A stretch of 64,000 bases of DNA from CBDBCK01 sp965203345 (GCA_965203345.1 CBDBCK010000027.1:1-64000); one strand, 5' to 3'; numbered from the stretch's first letter, positions 8,238 to 17,094 are shown. A program made the numbers and translations. The notes: generated from the letters alone by a model not told the origin.

Positions 8238-9000
8238 CACGAGCCTTCTGCACTCTTTCAGCCATCTCTTCAGCACCGTGCTTTAGCCAGCCTCCGACTG
8301 TCGTGAACAGGAAGCGAGCACCTATCTTGACGGCATGCTCCGCTGTTTCGTTATTTACAAGCATACCCGGCACGCGCCCCGCGGCCGCTATGCGCTTGAC
8401 TGTCTCCTCTATAGTTGAGCGCACTTTGTCACTGCCTGGCTGTCCTATGAGACCCATCGAAGCCGCCAAGTCAGATGGTGCTACAAAGAACACGTCAATA
8501 TGTTCGACCTTCAGTATTTCGTCCAGGTTATTCACCGCCTTAATGTCTTCCACAAGAGCTACCAAGATGGTTTCATCGTTTGCCTTTAGAAAGTAGTCTT
8601 GGACGCCGTAACCCTGCCTACTTATGAACATCCCACGTCGTCCAATAGGAGGGAACTTGCCACCTGCTACTATGTTCTCCGCCTCTTCCCGAGTGTCTAC
8701 GTGCGGCACCACAATCCCTTGTGCGCCTCTATCAAGGGTGCGATATATAAGAGCTTGGTCGTTACGGTTAATTCTGGCTACTGACGAAAGTCCCCAAATA
8801 TCGCAGGCCCGCGTGAGATCTCCCAATTCGGCGTCGGTTACGGATCCGTGTTCGCCTTCAAGCCATATGCCATCAAACCCAGTTTGTACCAAGACGGACC
8901 CTACGGTGTCTATATCGTCCGGGGAGGTTATCCCTCCGCATATCATGGCGATTCCGCCTGACTTCAGCTTTGCCTTTGCTTTGTTTTGTCGTATTTCCAT
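8230..9000 (-). CDS. HpcH/HpaI family aldolase
   Basis: A 256-residue metal-dependent class II pyruvate aldolase of the HpcH/HpaI (2-dehydro-3-deoxyglucarate, 4-hydroxy-2-oxoheptanedioate) family, forming or cleaving 2-oxo-acids. It shows the family signatures WLEGEHGSVTDAEL, GAQGIVVPHVDTREEAE and a RRGMFISRQGYG-like loop, with VALVEDIKAVNNLDEIL and VFFVAPSDLAASMG. The substrate cannot be told from sequence. The FKBP lipoprotein overlaps its 3' end. Confidence 0.88.
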   Translation of the reverse strand: MEIRQNKAKAKLKSGGIAMICGGITSPDDIDTVGSVLVQTGFDGIWLEGEHGSVTDAELGDLTRACDIWGLSSVARINRNDQALIYRTLDRGAQGIVVPHVDTREEAENIVAGGKFPPIGRRGMFISRQGYGVQDYFLKANDETILVALVEDIKAVNNLDEILKVEHIDVFFVAPSDLAASMGLIGQPGSDKVRSTIEETVKRIAAAGRVPGMLVNNETAEHAVKIGARFLFTTVGGWLKHGAEEMAERVQKARDA

Positions 9001-9175
9001 CGTCCGCTCCCTTGGGATACGTGTATAGTTTCGGCGGCGCGGCTTACCAATCTACGCCCTCTATCCGTTTAGAATACTAGCCTGGACGTCTTCAAGACAA
9101 CAAAATCGATATGAAAGGAGGTTGTGAAAAGTGTGAAGAAAGGAATTGGCTTGTACCTCTTGTAAAGAGAGAAAT

Positions 9176-9850
9176 TCATGCTGTCTTTCTATTCAATCGC
9201 CGCAACAAAGAGAACAAAATCATAATGAGTATATAGCTTATGGCGGTGAGCACAGCTACGAACAAAGCCGCTTCAAAGAAAAACCTTGCGGGGAACATTA
9301 TTAGCAGATAGTCTCTGAAAGGGTTGAGCAACCATAGGTCGTTTGCGAAGGATATCAGGTGGAACTGTGTAAACACCCAGTTGAAGTTGATAATCATTGC
9401 TATGACCAGAGCGCCCGCAGTTACAGCCGTCAGGACAGCGGAAGCTCTCACCAGCCTCGAAAACGTCAATATGAACCGGCTTCTCAGCATTAGGGCTCCA
9501 AGCAGCGCAGATACTCCAGAAGCTATACCCGCCCATATTCCTGCGTCTCTCACGAGCAGGATTAGCGCCTTCACGTCCACCATGTGCAGTATCTCGCGCT
9601 CGTTGTACAGAGCCGTTGGCACCCCGTTGAATATCACATTTACATCTAGTCGCTCAGAGTCGTCGTTAAAGTAAGCCTTTATCTGATCAGCGGCGCTATT
9701 GAGCTGATCTACGCTTATCCCTGAACGTTCGGCTATGTCGTTTCGCCACCAATCGTATGAGTACAGCCATTCAGAATTGGTGATGTACCATACGTTGCCT
9801 GCAATAAGAGCAATCGGCAGCCCCAGTGTAAATACGGCGGCCAGCGACAC
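9176..9850 (-). CDS. Integral membrane protein, DUF1461 (TIGR01906) family
   Basis: A 224-residue protein with about four to five hydrophobic segments: residues 1-23, then around 95-115, 125-150, 165-185 and 195-217. A long extracytoplasmic loop follows the first. It carries the diagnostic NEREILHMVDVK motif of DUF1461 proteins just before the second membrane segment. Function unknown. It sits alone, with its start region divergent from the LiaF-like gene. Confidence 0.75.
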   Translation of the reverse strand: MSLAAVFTLGLPIALIAGNVWYITNSEWLYSYDWWRNDIAERSGISVDQLNSAADQIKAYFNDDSERLDVNVIFNGVPTALYNEREILHMVDVKALILLVRDAGIWAGIASGVSALLGALMLRSRFILTFSRLVRASAVLTAVTAGALVIAMIINFNWVFTQFHLISFANDLWLLNPFRDYLLIMFPARFFFEAALFVAVLTAISYILIMILFSLLRRLNRKTA

Positions 9851-9994
9851 CTGTAACTATCTTTATAAAAATGTAAACTCTCCCTCTCCCGCAATCCGAA
9901 ACACTTATATAATTTTATGTAATTAGGCGGTCATTATTCTTGGTCTAGTACCATAATGTCGTCTTTGATCGCTCCCATAGAAGGAGATTTCACA

Positions 9995-10651
9995 ATGGGT
10001 ACAAGTGCCAACCGCAATTATGGTGGCTTAATAGTTGCCATAATGGTTTTAACAACGGGCGGTCTCCTGCTGGCGGACGTTTTTCTGCCATCCGTCAGTG
10101 TTTGGGCGGATTATTGGTGGGTTTACTTCTTTGCTTTAGCGGGCACCTTCGCCTTAGTGCTCCCGGGCCAGCCCCGGTTTGTGGTTGCTGGAGTGATAGT
10201 GCTGATTGGCGTCTTCTTCGTCTTGAACGCCTATCTAAGCTTGGACTTAGTCCGGTTTCTGTTCCCAGCCGTCATAATATCGGTCGGGTTACTTTTACTG
10301 TACTTTGCGCTCATGAAGAGCAAAAGCGCTACAGATTTTGTTATCTTCGGTTCTTATAGAAACGAGATAACTGCGCCCATTACAGATGGTTCGCCTATAA
10401 TGGCAGCGCCCATCTTCGGTAGTTTAGACCTAGTTATAGAAGAGACGGCGTTTCAGAGCGATGTAACTTTGCAGACCTTCGTATTGTTCGGCGAATGCAA
10501 AGTGCGCGTTTCGACTAGTGTGAACGTCGTCAAGCGCGACTTGCTAACTTTGTTTGGAGAGACCAGGTCTAGAGTGGTCGGACGTCCCGGAGGCAAAACC
10601 TTGACGGTAACAGGTTTGGTGTTGTTCGGTGATATGCAGATCCGCAACTGA
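9995..10651 (+). CDS. LiaF-like membrane protein (DUF2154 / cell-wall stress response type)
   Basis: About 218 residues from ATG 9995, chosen over an ATG at 9956 because AGAAGGAGATTT lies directly before it. Four hydrophobic stretches (about residues 8-110) precede a C-terminal beta-strand domain. That domain has the repeating FGSYRNEI..., FGSLDLVIEE, FGECKVRVS and LFGDMQIRN pattern typical of the LiaF_C / DUF2154 fold. In Firmicutes, LiaF restrains envelope-stress two-component systems. No such partner is seen here, so the role is open. Confidence 0.65.
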   Translation: MGTSANRNYGGLIVAIMVLTTGGLLLADVFLPSVSVWADYWWVYFFALAGTFALVLPGQPRFVVAGVIVLIGVFFVLNAYLSLDLVRFLFPAVIISVGLLLLYFALMKSKSATDFVIFGSYRNEITAPITDGSPIMAAPIFGSLDLVIEETAFQSDVTLQTFVLFGECKVRVSTSVNVVKRDLLTLFGETRSRVVGRPGGKTLTVTGLVLFGDMQIRN

Positions 10652-11392
10652 CGCGACGCATGGAATATAGGTAACAGACCGCTACTCATCAGCTAATAAC
10701 CGATAGCAATTAAATCTCTTATTTTCTATAAGAATCTTTAGTATTCCCTGAAATAAGGATGTTTTTTCTCTTTGGGCGTGGTATTTTTAAAAGAGTTAGC
10801 GCTTCGTGATAGTTCTGTCTTCACGCGAGCGCATTGCACCTCAGAAAACAGAATAAAGGATAATTCCGCATTCTCCGAGTCCGGGCAACGGATTCGTGAC
10901 AAATGCAAGTTACTACAGGCTCACGGAGGATGCCTTGGCGTCGAGGGCCGATGAAGGGCGTAGCAAGACTGCGATAAGCCTCGGTTAGCTGTCTAGCAAG
11001 CTTAGCCGGGGATTCCCGAATGGGGGAACCCACCTCTGCATTTGCAGAGGTACTCGGTTCGTGAGAACCGGGAGGTAAGTGGGGTAACTGAAACATCTAA
11101 TTACCCCGAGGAAAAGAAATCAACCGAGATTCTCTGAGTAGTGGTGAACGAAATGGGAACAGCCTAAACCATGATCTTTGATTGTGGGGTTGTAGGACAC
11201 GCAAATAACGGAGTAAGAAACTTCTTCTTTAGCAGAACAGTGCTGGAAAGCCTGATCAAAGAGGGTGAAAATCCCGTAAGCGAAAAGGAAGGAACTCTAA
11301 TGCGTGCACCTAAGTACGACGGGACACGTGAAATCTTGTCGGAACCTGGGAGGACTACCTTCCAAGGCTAAATACCCGCGACGACCGATAGC

Positions 11393-11428
<36 letters not shown>

Positions 11429-12134
11429 GAAAGGGGAGTGAAAGAGAACTGAAACCGTGAGCTGACAAACCGTAGGAGCTTATCTGCTTACACTGCAGAT
11501 GAGTGACTGCGTGCCTATTGAAGAATGAGCCAACGAGTTACCCGGCGTGGCAAGGTTAAGGAGCTTCGCTCCGGAGCCGAAGCGAAAGCGAGTCTGAACA
11601 GGGCGTGTTCAGTCGCGTCGGGTAGACCCGAAACCGTGTGATCTACCCATGGCCAGGTTGAAGCGAAAGTAACACTTCGTGGAAGACCGAACTCGTTTAC
11701 GCTGCAACGTGATGAGATGAGCTGTGGGTAGCGGTAAAATGCCAAACGAACACGGAGATAGCTGGTTCTCCCCGAAATGCATTTAGGTGCAGCGTCAAGT
11801 AAGCTTTGCGGAGGTAGAGCACTGAATGGGCTAGGGGGCGTAAGCTTACCAAACCTAATCAAACTCCGAATACCGCAAAGTATGGCTTGGCAGTGAGACA
11901 GCGACGGATAAGCGCCGTTGTCAAAAGGGAAACAACCCAGATCGCAGGCTAAGGCCCCGAAGTGCGTGCTAAGTGTGAAACGATGTGGAATTCCACAAAC
12001 AGCCAGGAGGTTGGCTTGGAGGCAGCCATCCTTTAAAGAATGCGTAACAGCTCACTGGTCGAGGGATTCTGCGCGGAAAATAAACGGGGCTCAAGCACGC
12101 CGCCGAAGCCGCGGGATGCGTCGCTCGTTCCGAC

Positions 12135-12163
12135 TTGCACAAGAGAATGTAATGATGTATTAT
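12135..12163 (+). promoter_or_regulatory. Candidate internal promoter of the IVS gene
   Basis: TTGCAC (12135-12140), a 17-nt spacer and TATTAT (12158-12163) lie 47 nt before the IVS reading frame. The -10 box matches 5 of 6 bases, the -35 box only 3. The -35 element overlaps the 5' arm of the IVS stem. It could give an mRNA independent of the rRNA transcript. Confidence 0.3.
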
Positions 12164-12458
12164 AGTAGGGAAACATTAAGTACTGTAATCTAAAGGAAGG
12201 AAGATCAATATGTTGAGCAGTAATGTTGTTATGTTGCCCTGCGAACATCTTAGGATGGATATAAAGGGGATTGTGACAGAGGCTTATAGCACTTGTTGTG
12301 GCGGGAGTGGGTATGTAATGGTGATGTCTGGCCTTGATGGTCAGGCACGTCCCTGCAAACATCTTAGGATGGATATAGATAGTTATAAGACTTGTTGTGG
12401 TGGAGCTGGTTGGGCAGGAGTCGTTAGACAAGTTAAGTAAAATTCATTTTCTTGTGCA
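12136..12458 (+). other. Intervening sequence (IVS) in 23S rRNA helix 45
   Basis: Where helix 45 normally ends in a short loop, the sequence extends into TGCACAAGAGAATG (12136-12149), then 295 nt, then CATTTTCTTGTGCA (12445-12458). The arms pair over 14 positions with one G-U. Outer pairs GTTCCG/CGGAAC and CGCTC/GAGCG continue the native stem. Helix 45 is a known IVS site in Salmonella and others, where RNase III removes the insert and leaves fragmented 23S rRNA. The inserted part holds a 76-codon reading frame with its own ribosome-binding site. Confidence 0.88.
12210..12440 (+). CDS. IVS-encoded 76-residue protein with two CxH...CC repeats
   Basis: ATG 12210 follows a strong AAGGAAGGAAG ribosome-binding site. 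The protein has two copies of a PC(E/K)HLRMDI...Y(S/K)TCCGG(S/A)G unit. Potential metal ligands are C11, H13, C29, C30 and C49, H51, C62, C63. Between the two DNA copies, three Gly codons differ only at the third base (GGC/GGT, GGG/GGA, GGG/GGT), while several other differences change amino acids, so selection on this frame is likely. It is not the S23 four-helix protein usually carried by 23S IVSs, and I recognise no family. A zinc- or iron-binding or rRNA-associated role is inference. Confidence 0.65.
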   Translation: MLSSNVVMLPCEHLRMDIKGIVTEAYSTCCGGSGYVMVMSGLDGQARPCKHLRMDIDSYKTCCGGAGWAGVVRQVK

Positions 12459-13190
12459 TGGCGGAACAATTGAGCGAGCATCGGTAGGGGAGCGTCGTAT
12501 CTGCGTTGAAGTCGTACCGCAAGGTGCGGTGGAGTTGATACGAGTGAGAATGTTGGCATGAGTAGCGACAACGTCGGTGAAAATCCGGCGCGCCGAAAGC
12601 CCGAGGTTTCCTACGCAACGCTGATCGACGTAGGGTTAGCCGGTCCTAAGACGTAACCTAAAGGTGAAGCCGATGGACAGCTGGTTAATATTCCAGCGCC
12701 GGTCTGTTGATGCACTTGAGCTTGAGGGGGGACGCGGAAGGATAAGCACAGCATGCCCATTGGACATGGCGTGTCCGTAGCCGTAGACTTGCCGCGGGGA
12801 TTAAAACACCCGTGGCGTATAAGCCGAGGGCCTCGGGAACCGTTGGGGATACCCAGCGGAATTGTGCCCGCTCCTTCCGCCTAGAAAAGCCCCGCAAGCG
12901 AGCATCCAGGCCGACCGTACCGCAAACCGACACAGGTGGGCAGGGGTTAACGCCCCAAGGCGAACGAGAGAACCATCGTTAAGGAATTCGGCAAATTAGC
13001 CCTGTAACTTAGGGATAAAGGGCGCCTCACGCGTATTAGGGCTTGCCCCGAAAGCGCGGCAGGCCGCAGAGAATAGGCCCAAGCGACTGTTTACCAAAAA
13101 CACAGGTCCGTGCCAAAGCGAAAGCTGATGTATACGGGCTGACGCCTGCCCAGTGCCGGTAGGTTAAGGAAGTGAGCGCAAGCTCGCGAC

Positions 13191-13241
<51 letters not shown>

Positions 13242-13244
13242 GTC

Positions 13245-13287
<43 letters not shown>

Positions 13288-13520
13288 TGGGCACTGTCTC
13301 AACGATGGACTCGGTGAAATTGCAGGACCCGTAAAGATGCGGGTTACGCGCAGCAGGACAAAAAGACCCCGGGAGCTTTACTGTAGCTTGGCGTTGATTT
13401 GAGATTTTGGTTGTGTAGGATAGGCGGGAGACTGTGAACTCCTGACGCTAGTCAGGGGGGAGTCAACCTTGAAATACCGCCCTGCCTGGATTTTGAATCT
13501 AACTTGAAAGAGGACCGCGC

Positions 13521-13571
<51 letters not shown>

Positions 13572-13623
13572 TTCAAAGGTTCCCTCAAGCTGGATGGAAA
13601 TCAGCTGAGGAGTGCATTGGCAT

Positions 13624-13659
<36 letters not shown>

Positions 13660-13713
13660 GGACGAAAGTCGGACAAAGTGATCCCACGGTACCGAGTGGA
13701 AGGGCCGTGGCTT

Positions 13714-13747
<34 letters not shown>

Positions 13748-13779
13748 ATCTCCCCCAAGAGCTCATATCGACGGGGAGC

Positions 13780-13909
<130 letters not shown>

Positions 13910-14290
13910 GTGCGCGCAGGATATTTGAGGGAAGTCGTTCCTAGTACGAGAGGACCGGAATGAACGAACCAAGGGTGTGCCGGTCGTCTCGCCAGAGGCG
14001 TAGCCGGGTAGCCAAGTTCGGAAGGGATAAGCGCTGAAAGCATCTAAGTGCGAAGCCCCTCCCAAGATTAGATGTCCCAAAACCTCCGCTTAGGAGATGA
14101 GTAAGGCCCCCGGGAGACTACCGGGTTGATAGGCCGCAGGTGTAAGCGTCGTAAGGCGTTCAGCTGAGCGGTACTAATAGGCCGAGGACTTGCAAACCGT
14201 CATCCGGGTCTTGTTGCTCGGACTCGTAGAGTGTGGAATCAGCGAAGGTAATGTGCCGTTCCTTCTTACGTTAAAGAAGGAGGAATAGTT

Positions 14291-14338
14291 ATGTTGGTAT
14301 GTTTTCATACACACAAGATTAAAATTTATAAGTTATGA
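14291..14338 (+). CDS. 15-residue leader peptide coupled to hicA
   Basis: ATG 14291 behind AAGAAGGAGGAAT encodes MLVCFHTHKIKIYKL and stops with TGA at 14336-14338, overlapping the hicA ATG (ATGA). hicA has no ribosome-binding site of its own, so its translation probably depends on reading this leader. The ribosome-binding site forms the 3' half of a hairpin (CCTTCTT/AAGAAGG, about 14263-14282) that could mask it. Confidence 0.5.
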   Translation: MLVCFHTHKIKIYKL

Positions 14339-14520
14339 AAGTTAGAAAAGTTATAGTGATTTTGCGGAAACAGGGATGGTATGAAGTGAAAAGTAAAGGT
14401 GGTCACAGGCAGTTTAAGCATAAAGATCTTACAGGAAGAGTTACAGTTCCAGGCAAACCTAATGACGAATTGAAACGCGGTACACTCAATAGTATTTTCA
14501 AACAGGCCTGTTTGAAATAG
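14335..14520 (+). CDS. hicA: HicA-family mRNA interferase toxin
   Basis: A 61-residue HicA/YcfA protein, a dsRBD-fold toxin that cuts mRNA. It shows the family frame KVRKVIVILRKQGWYEVKSK, then GGHRQFKH with the catalytic His, VTVPGKPNDELKRGTLNSI and KQACLK. Length is complete. It overlaps the leader ORF by 4 bp and is followed after 23 bp by hicB, the normal hicAB order. It lies about 140 bp behind the 23S 3' end. Confidence 0.9.
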   Translation: MKVRKVIVILRKQGWYEVKSKGGHRQFKHKDLTGRVTVPGKPNDELKRGTLNSIFKQACLK

Positions 14521-14543
14521 AGCATCAATGTAAGGAGGAGCAG

Positions 14544-14759
14544 GTGCGTTACTTTGTTGTATTCGAAAAAACTTCTACCGGCTATTCTGTATACTCTCCA
14601 GATATACCTGGTTGCGTTTCGACTGGTGCTAACATTGACCAGGCTGAACGCAACATGCGAGAAGCTATCCTTTTTCACTTTGAAGGACTGAAGGAGGATG
14701 GATTACCTATTCCTGAACCGAGCTCTAGCTTCATGGAGCTGGATGTGGCTGTCGTATAA
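14544..14759 (+). CDS. hicB: HicB-family antitoxin
   Basis: A 71-residue antitoxin starting at GTG 14544 behind AAGGAGGAG. It has the partial RNase-H fold of HicB: RYFVVFEKTSTGYSVYSPDIPGC, then VSTGANIDQAERNMREAI and HFEGLKEDGLPIPEPSS. There is no C-terminal DNA-binding domain, as in short HicB proteins. It neutralises the HicA encoded upstream. Its last 20 codons and about 40 bp downstream recur in decayed form at 15981-16090. Confidence 0.9.
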   Translation: MRYFVVFEKTSTGYSVYSPDIPGCVSTGANIDQAERNMREAILFHFEGLKEDGLPIPEPSSSFMELDVAVV

Positions 14760-14969
14760 GCCTCTTGCGTGTGAAGCAACTGGAGGAAGGTTTGCCTTGA
14801 AGCCTACATACTCGTACACCTATCTAATTTAGCTTGTAACGGATCAGATTGTTCATGTCCTCTAGGCCAGCTTTTTGAGGTTTAAACTGCTCTGTTTCTT
14901 CTCATTAGCCATAGGAAACTTGCCTTGACGAATAGAGGAGGGTGGTGCTATAGTATGAGTAAGAAATAT

Positions 14970-15013
14970 CTGGCGTTTCAGCTGAATGGTACCAATAGGC
15001 TGAGGAGGAGGAT
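14970..15013 (+). repeat. Degenerate copy of the 23S rRNA 3' terminus (copy 0)
   Basis: GGCGTTTCAGCTGAATGGTA and the following CCAATAGGCTGAGGA match the true 23S 3' end (GGCGTTCAGCTGAGCGGTAC, TAATAGGCCGAGGA at 14156-14187) with a few substitutions and one inserted T. It lies directly behind the hicAB cassette. Confidence 0.6.
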
Positions 15014-15066
15014 GACTCATAAACTACCGATTGAGACTCGTTTGAGGGTAGAATAGGAACGCAACT

Positions 15067-15672
15067 GTGGATAAACGTATATTGGCAGATTGTGCGGATG
15101 AATTTAATGAATTACATAGTAATGCTAAAAAAGGTATTCTAGAACACCTTTCTACTGACGAGCGTGTCTCCGTGGTTATCAGAGGTAGTTGGTATAACTC
15201 TATGATTGCAACTGAGAGGCAAGTATTTATATATAAACGAGGTTGGATGAGTGGCATATTCGGTGGAGATAGACTTTCATATTGGAATTATCGTCATATT
15301 ACTGGAATAAGCATTGAAACAGGTCGGGCTACGAGTTGGATTGCTCTTGAAGTCCCAGGGTCTCAATCCACAGATAAATCTTGGTGGACAGGAAATAATT
15401 CTGAAGGCCGGGATCCTGCTAAGAGCACCAATGCAATAGCTCTATCTAGTACTGCTTACGATAAAGCGCGGTATGGGATTATAAAAATTAAGCGATTTAT
15501 AGATATGGTGCATGGAATAGGCACTACTGATAGTAATAGAAATACATTCAATGTTGCTAGTATCAGTTATATTGATGAACTCGCTAAGCTTGGTCAACTT
15601 AAAGAAAAGGAGATTATTACACAAGAGGAATTTGAGTCACTGAAGAAAAAAATATTGGACAAACAATCTTGA
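15067..15672 (+). CDS. PH-domain and SHOCT-domain protein
   Basis: A 201-residue soluble protein from GTG 15067 (weak ribosome-binding site). Residues about 25-85 resemble a bacterial PH domain (ERVSVVIRGSWYNSMIATER, VFIYKRGWMSG). The C-terminus YIDELAKLGQLKEKEIITQE, EFESLKKKILDK is a clear SHOCT domain, a short helical module common at the ends of oligomeric or membrane-linked proteins. Function unknown. It lies in the cassette zone behind the 23S gene and is A+T-richer than the housekeeping genes. Confidence 0.75.
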   Translation: MDKRILADCADEFNELHSNAKKGILEHLSTDERVSVVIRGSWYNSMIATERQVFIYKRGWMSGIFGGDRLSYWNYRHITGISIETGRATSWIALEVPGSQSTDKSWWTGNNSEGRDPAKSTNAIALSSTAYDKARYGIIKIKRFIDMVHGIGTTDSNRNTFNVASISYIDELAKLGQLKEKEIITQEEFESLKKKILDKQS

Positions 15673-15829
15673 CTTGAAAGGGGTTACAGGCCATAAAGAG
15701 GATTACTATCCCTCTAGCGTCAATTATAATTATAGCAACTTTCACGATGGCGATAGTTCTCCTGTGGCAACACCCATTATTGATGATTTAGATGTGCTAA
15801 AAATCCGTCTTCCTAAAAGCGTAAGCTCT

Positions 15830-15985
15830 TTCGTTCAAAAGTAAAAAACGATGTTTCCTCCGTCGCGCTATGTTGACTTCCGCGCCTCTTCCACGTTGCC
15901 TCTGTAGTTCACAGCTTTGACACTCTACAAGTTATGGGTGTCTTGAACCTCTGAACGTTGCTTGCAAAGTGTCAGCTAAAAAGAA
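15830..15985 (+). repeat. Dispersed repeat R, copy R1
   Basis: Contains AAAAGTAAAAAACGATG, CTATGTTGACTTCCGCGCC and GTCTTGAACCTCTGAACGTT followed by GCTTGCAAAGTGTCAGC. The same blocks occur in R2 (17095-17200) and, inverted, in R3 (46197-46468). No reading frame is evident. It ends at the hicB relic. Confidence 0.6.
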
Positions 15986-16090
15986 GGATGGATTGCCTAT
16001 TCCTGAACCAAGCTCTAGCTTTATGGAACTGGACATAGCCGTTGCATAAGTCCTTTGGGTGTGTGTAAAGCAACTGAAGGGAGAGTTTCC
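15981..16090 (+). pseudogene. hicB remnant (C-terminal 22 codons and downstream DNA)
   Basis: The frame KKDGLPIPEPSSSFMELDIA-VA and TAA (16047-16049) matches the end of the intact HicB. About 40 bp after the stop also match the DNA after hicB (GTGTAAAGCAACTG...). The 5' part of the gene is gone, replaced by repeat R1. It marks a former second hicAB copy. Confidence 0.75.
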
Positions 16091-16202
16091 TCTGGTGAGT
16101 ACTGACATGTCCCAGGCTATTAATCCTGCCTGATGTCTTTTTGTACTACTCTGTTACTATGAGCGATGAACTACTCCCCTCGGAGTGATAAAGGAAGAAC
16201 TA

Positions 16203-16919
16203 ATGGCTAACCGTAGGCTTGCTCTACTTATAGATTGCGATAATCTTGCTCCGAGATACATAGAACAAATATTCGATAAAGCGAAACAATATGGAGAGTT
16301 TACGTTCAAAAGAGCATATGGAGATTGGAGTCAGAGTCGTCTAAAATCCTGGAAAAGCGTACTTCAACAATTTGCAATTACTCCTGTCCTGCAGTTCTCT
16401 GTTAAATGTAAAAACTCTACAGATATAGCGCTTGTTATAAATGCTATGGATATCATGTATATGTGTGCTGGCCATAATTTGGACGGCTTCTGTATCTGCT
16501 CGAGTGATAGGGATTATGTGCCTCTTGTTACTAGAGTAAAAGAACATGGCTTGTTTGTTATCGGTTTTGGAATCCAAGAGGTGCCCTCCAGTGATATGGC
16601 ACACTATTACAACCATTTTATATATCTAGACAACACACAAAAAGCAAACTCCGAACCGAAAAACTGTATAGACAAAGAGAATATCGTTAAACTTAAACTA
16701 CTGAAGAAAGCATATTGTCAAGCACTCAGAAAACTACCAGATAGTTCCAAAGGGGTATCGCTAAGTCAATTTGGCAATATATTAAAAAACATGGATGTAA
16801 ATTATAAAAAGGATGGAGTTAAACAGCTAAACAAATTTATTTCCGACACCGGATTATTCAGTATAGAGGGAGAAGGAATACAGATGAGAGCTGTACTGCT
16901 TAATCCTGAATCTGTCTAG
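16203..16919 (+). CDS. NYN-domain (PIN-like nuclease) protein with C-terminal LOTUS/OST-HTH domain
   Basis: A 238-residue LabA/DUF88-type protein. The NYN half has LALLIDCDNLAPRYIEQI, FKRAYGDWSQSRL, STDIALVINAMDIMY and the acidic ICSSDRDYVPLVTRVKEHG motif, the set of Asp residues of a metal-dependent RNase. Residues about 165-235 form an OST-HTH/LOTUS domain (LSQFGNILKNMDVNYKKDG), usually RNA-binding. The start is ATG 16203 behind AAAGGAAGAAC rather than an in-frame codon 18 nt upstream. Role unknown. RNA turnover or defence is plausible. It lies in the cassette zone. Confidence 0.85.
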   Translation: MANRRLALLIDCDNLAPRYIEQIFDKAKQYGEFTFKRAYGDWSQSRLKSWKSVLQQFAITPVLQFSVKCKNSTDIALVINAMDIMYMCAGHNLDGFCICSSDRDYVPLVTRVKEHGLFVIGFGIQEVPSSDMAHYYNHFIYLDNTQKANSEPKNCIDKENIVKLKLLKKAYCQALRKLPDSSKGVSLSQFGNILKNMDVNYKKDGVKQLNKFISDTGLFSIEGEGIQMRAVLLNPESV

Positions 16920-16930
16920 CGGTATAGTAG

Positions 16931-17010
16931 AGTTGCAGGTGTAAGCGTCGTAAGATGTTCAGCTGAGTGGCACTAATAGGTCAAGGATTTGCAAACCGTC
17001 AGCTGAATCT
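16931..17010 (+). repeat. Degenerate copy of the 23S rRNA 3' terminus and flank (copy A)
   Basis: GTTGCAGGTGTAAGCGTCGT, AAGATGTTCAGCTGAGTGGC and TTGCAAACCGTCA match the true 23S end at 14137-14210 with about ten differences. The match continues beyond the mature 3' end into flanking DNA, so it is a DNA duplication of the 23S end region. Confidence 0.8.
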
Positions 17011-17060
17011 TAGCGTCGTAGGATATTCAACCAAGAACCGCTAATCCTAGGACTTGCTAT
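17011..17060 (+). repeat. Second, more degenerate copy of the 23S rRNA 3' terminus (copy B)
   Basis: AGCGTCGTAGGATATTCAAC, CCGCTAATCCTAGGACTTGC resembles the 23S end AGCGTCGTAAGGCGTTCAGC ... TAATAGGCCGAGGACTTGC. It follows copy A with no gap. A tandem duplication of the 23S end is the likely origin. Confidence 0.45.
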
Positions 17061-17094
17061 AGTAGGATCGAACTCTCCGCTCTCGTGATACCAG

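Noticed and set aside
12033..12431. A 132-residue minus-strand frame across the 23S IVS with a repeated YIHPKMFAG
   Set aside because: It runs through conserved rRNA sequence, lacks a ribosome-binding site, and the repeat differences in the CC region are amino-acid changing in this frame while silent on the plus strand.
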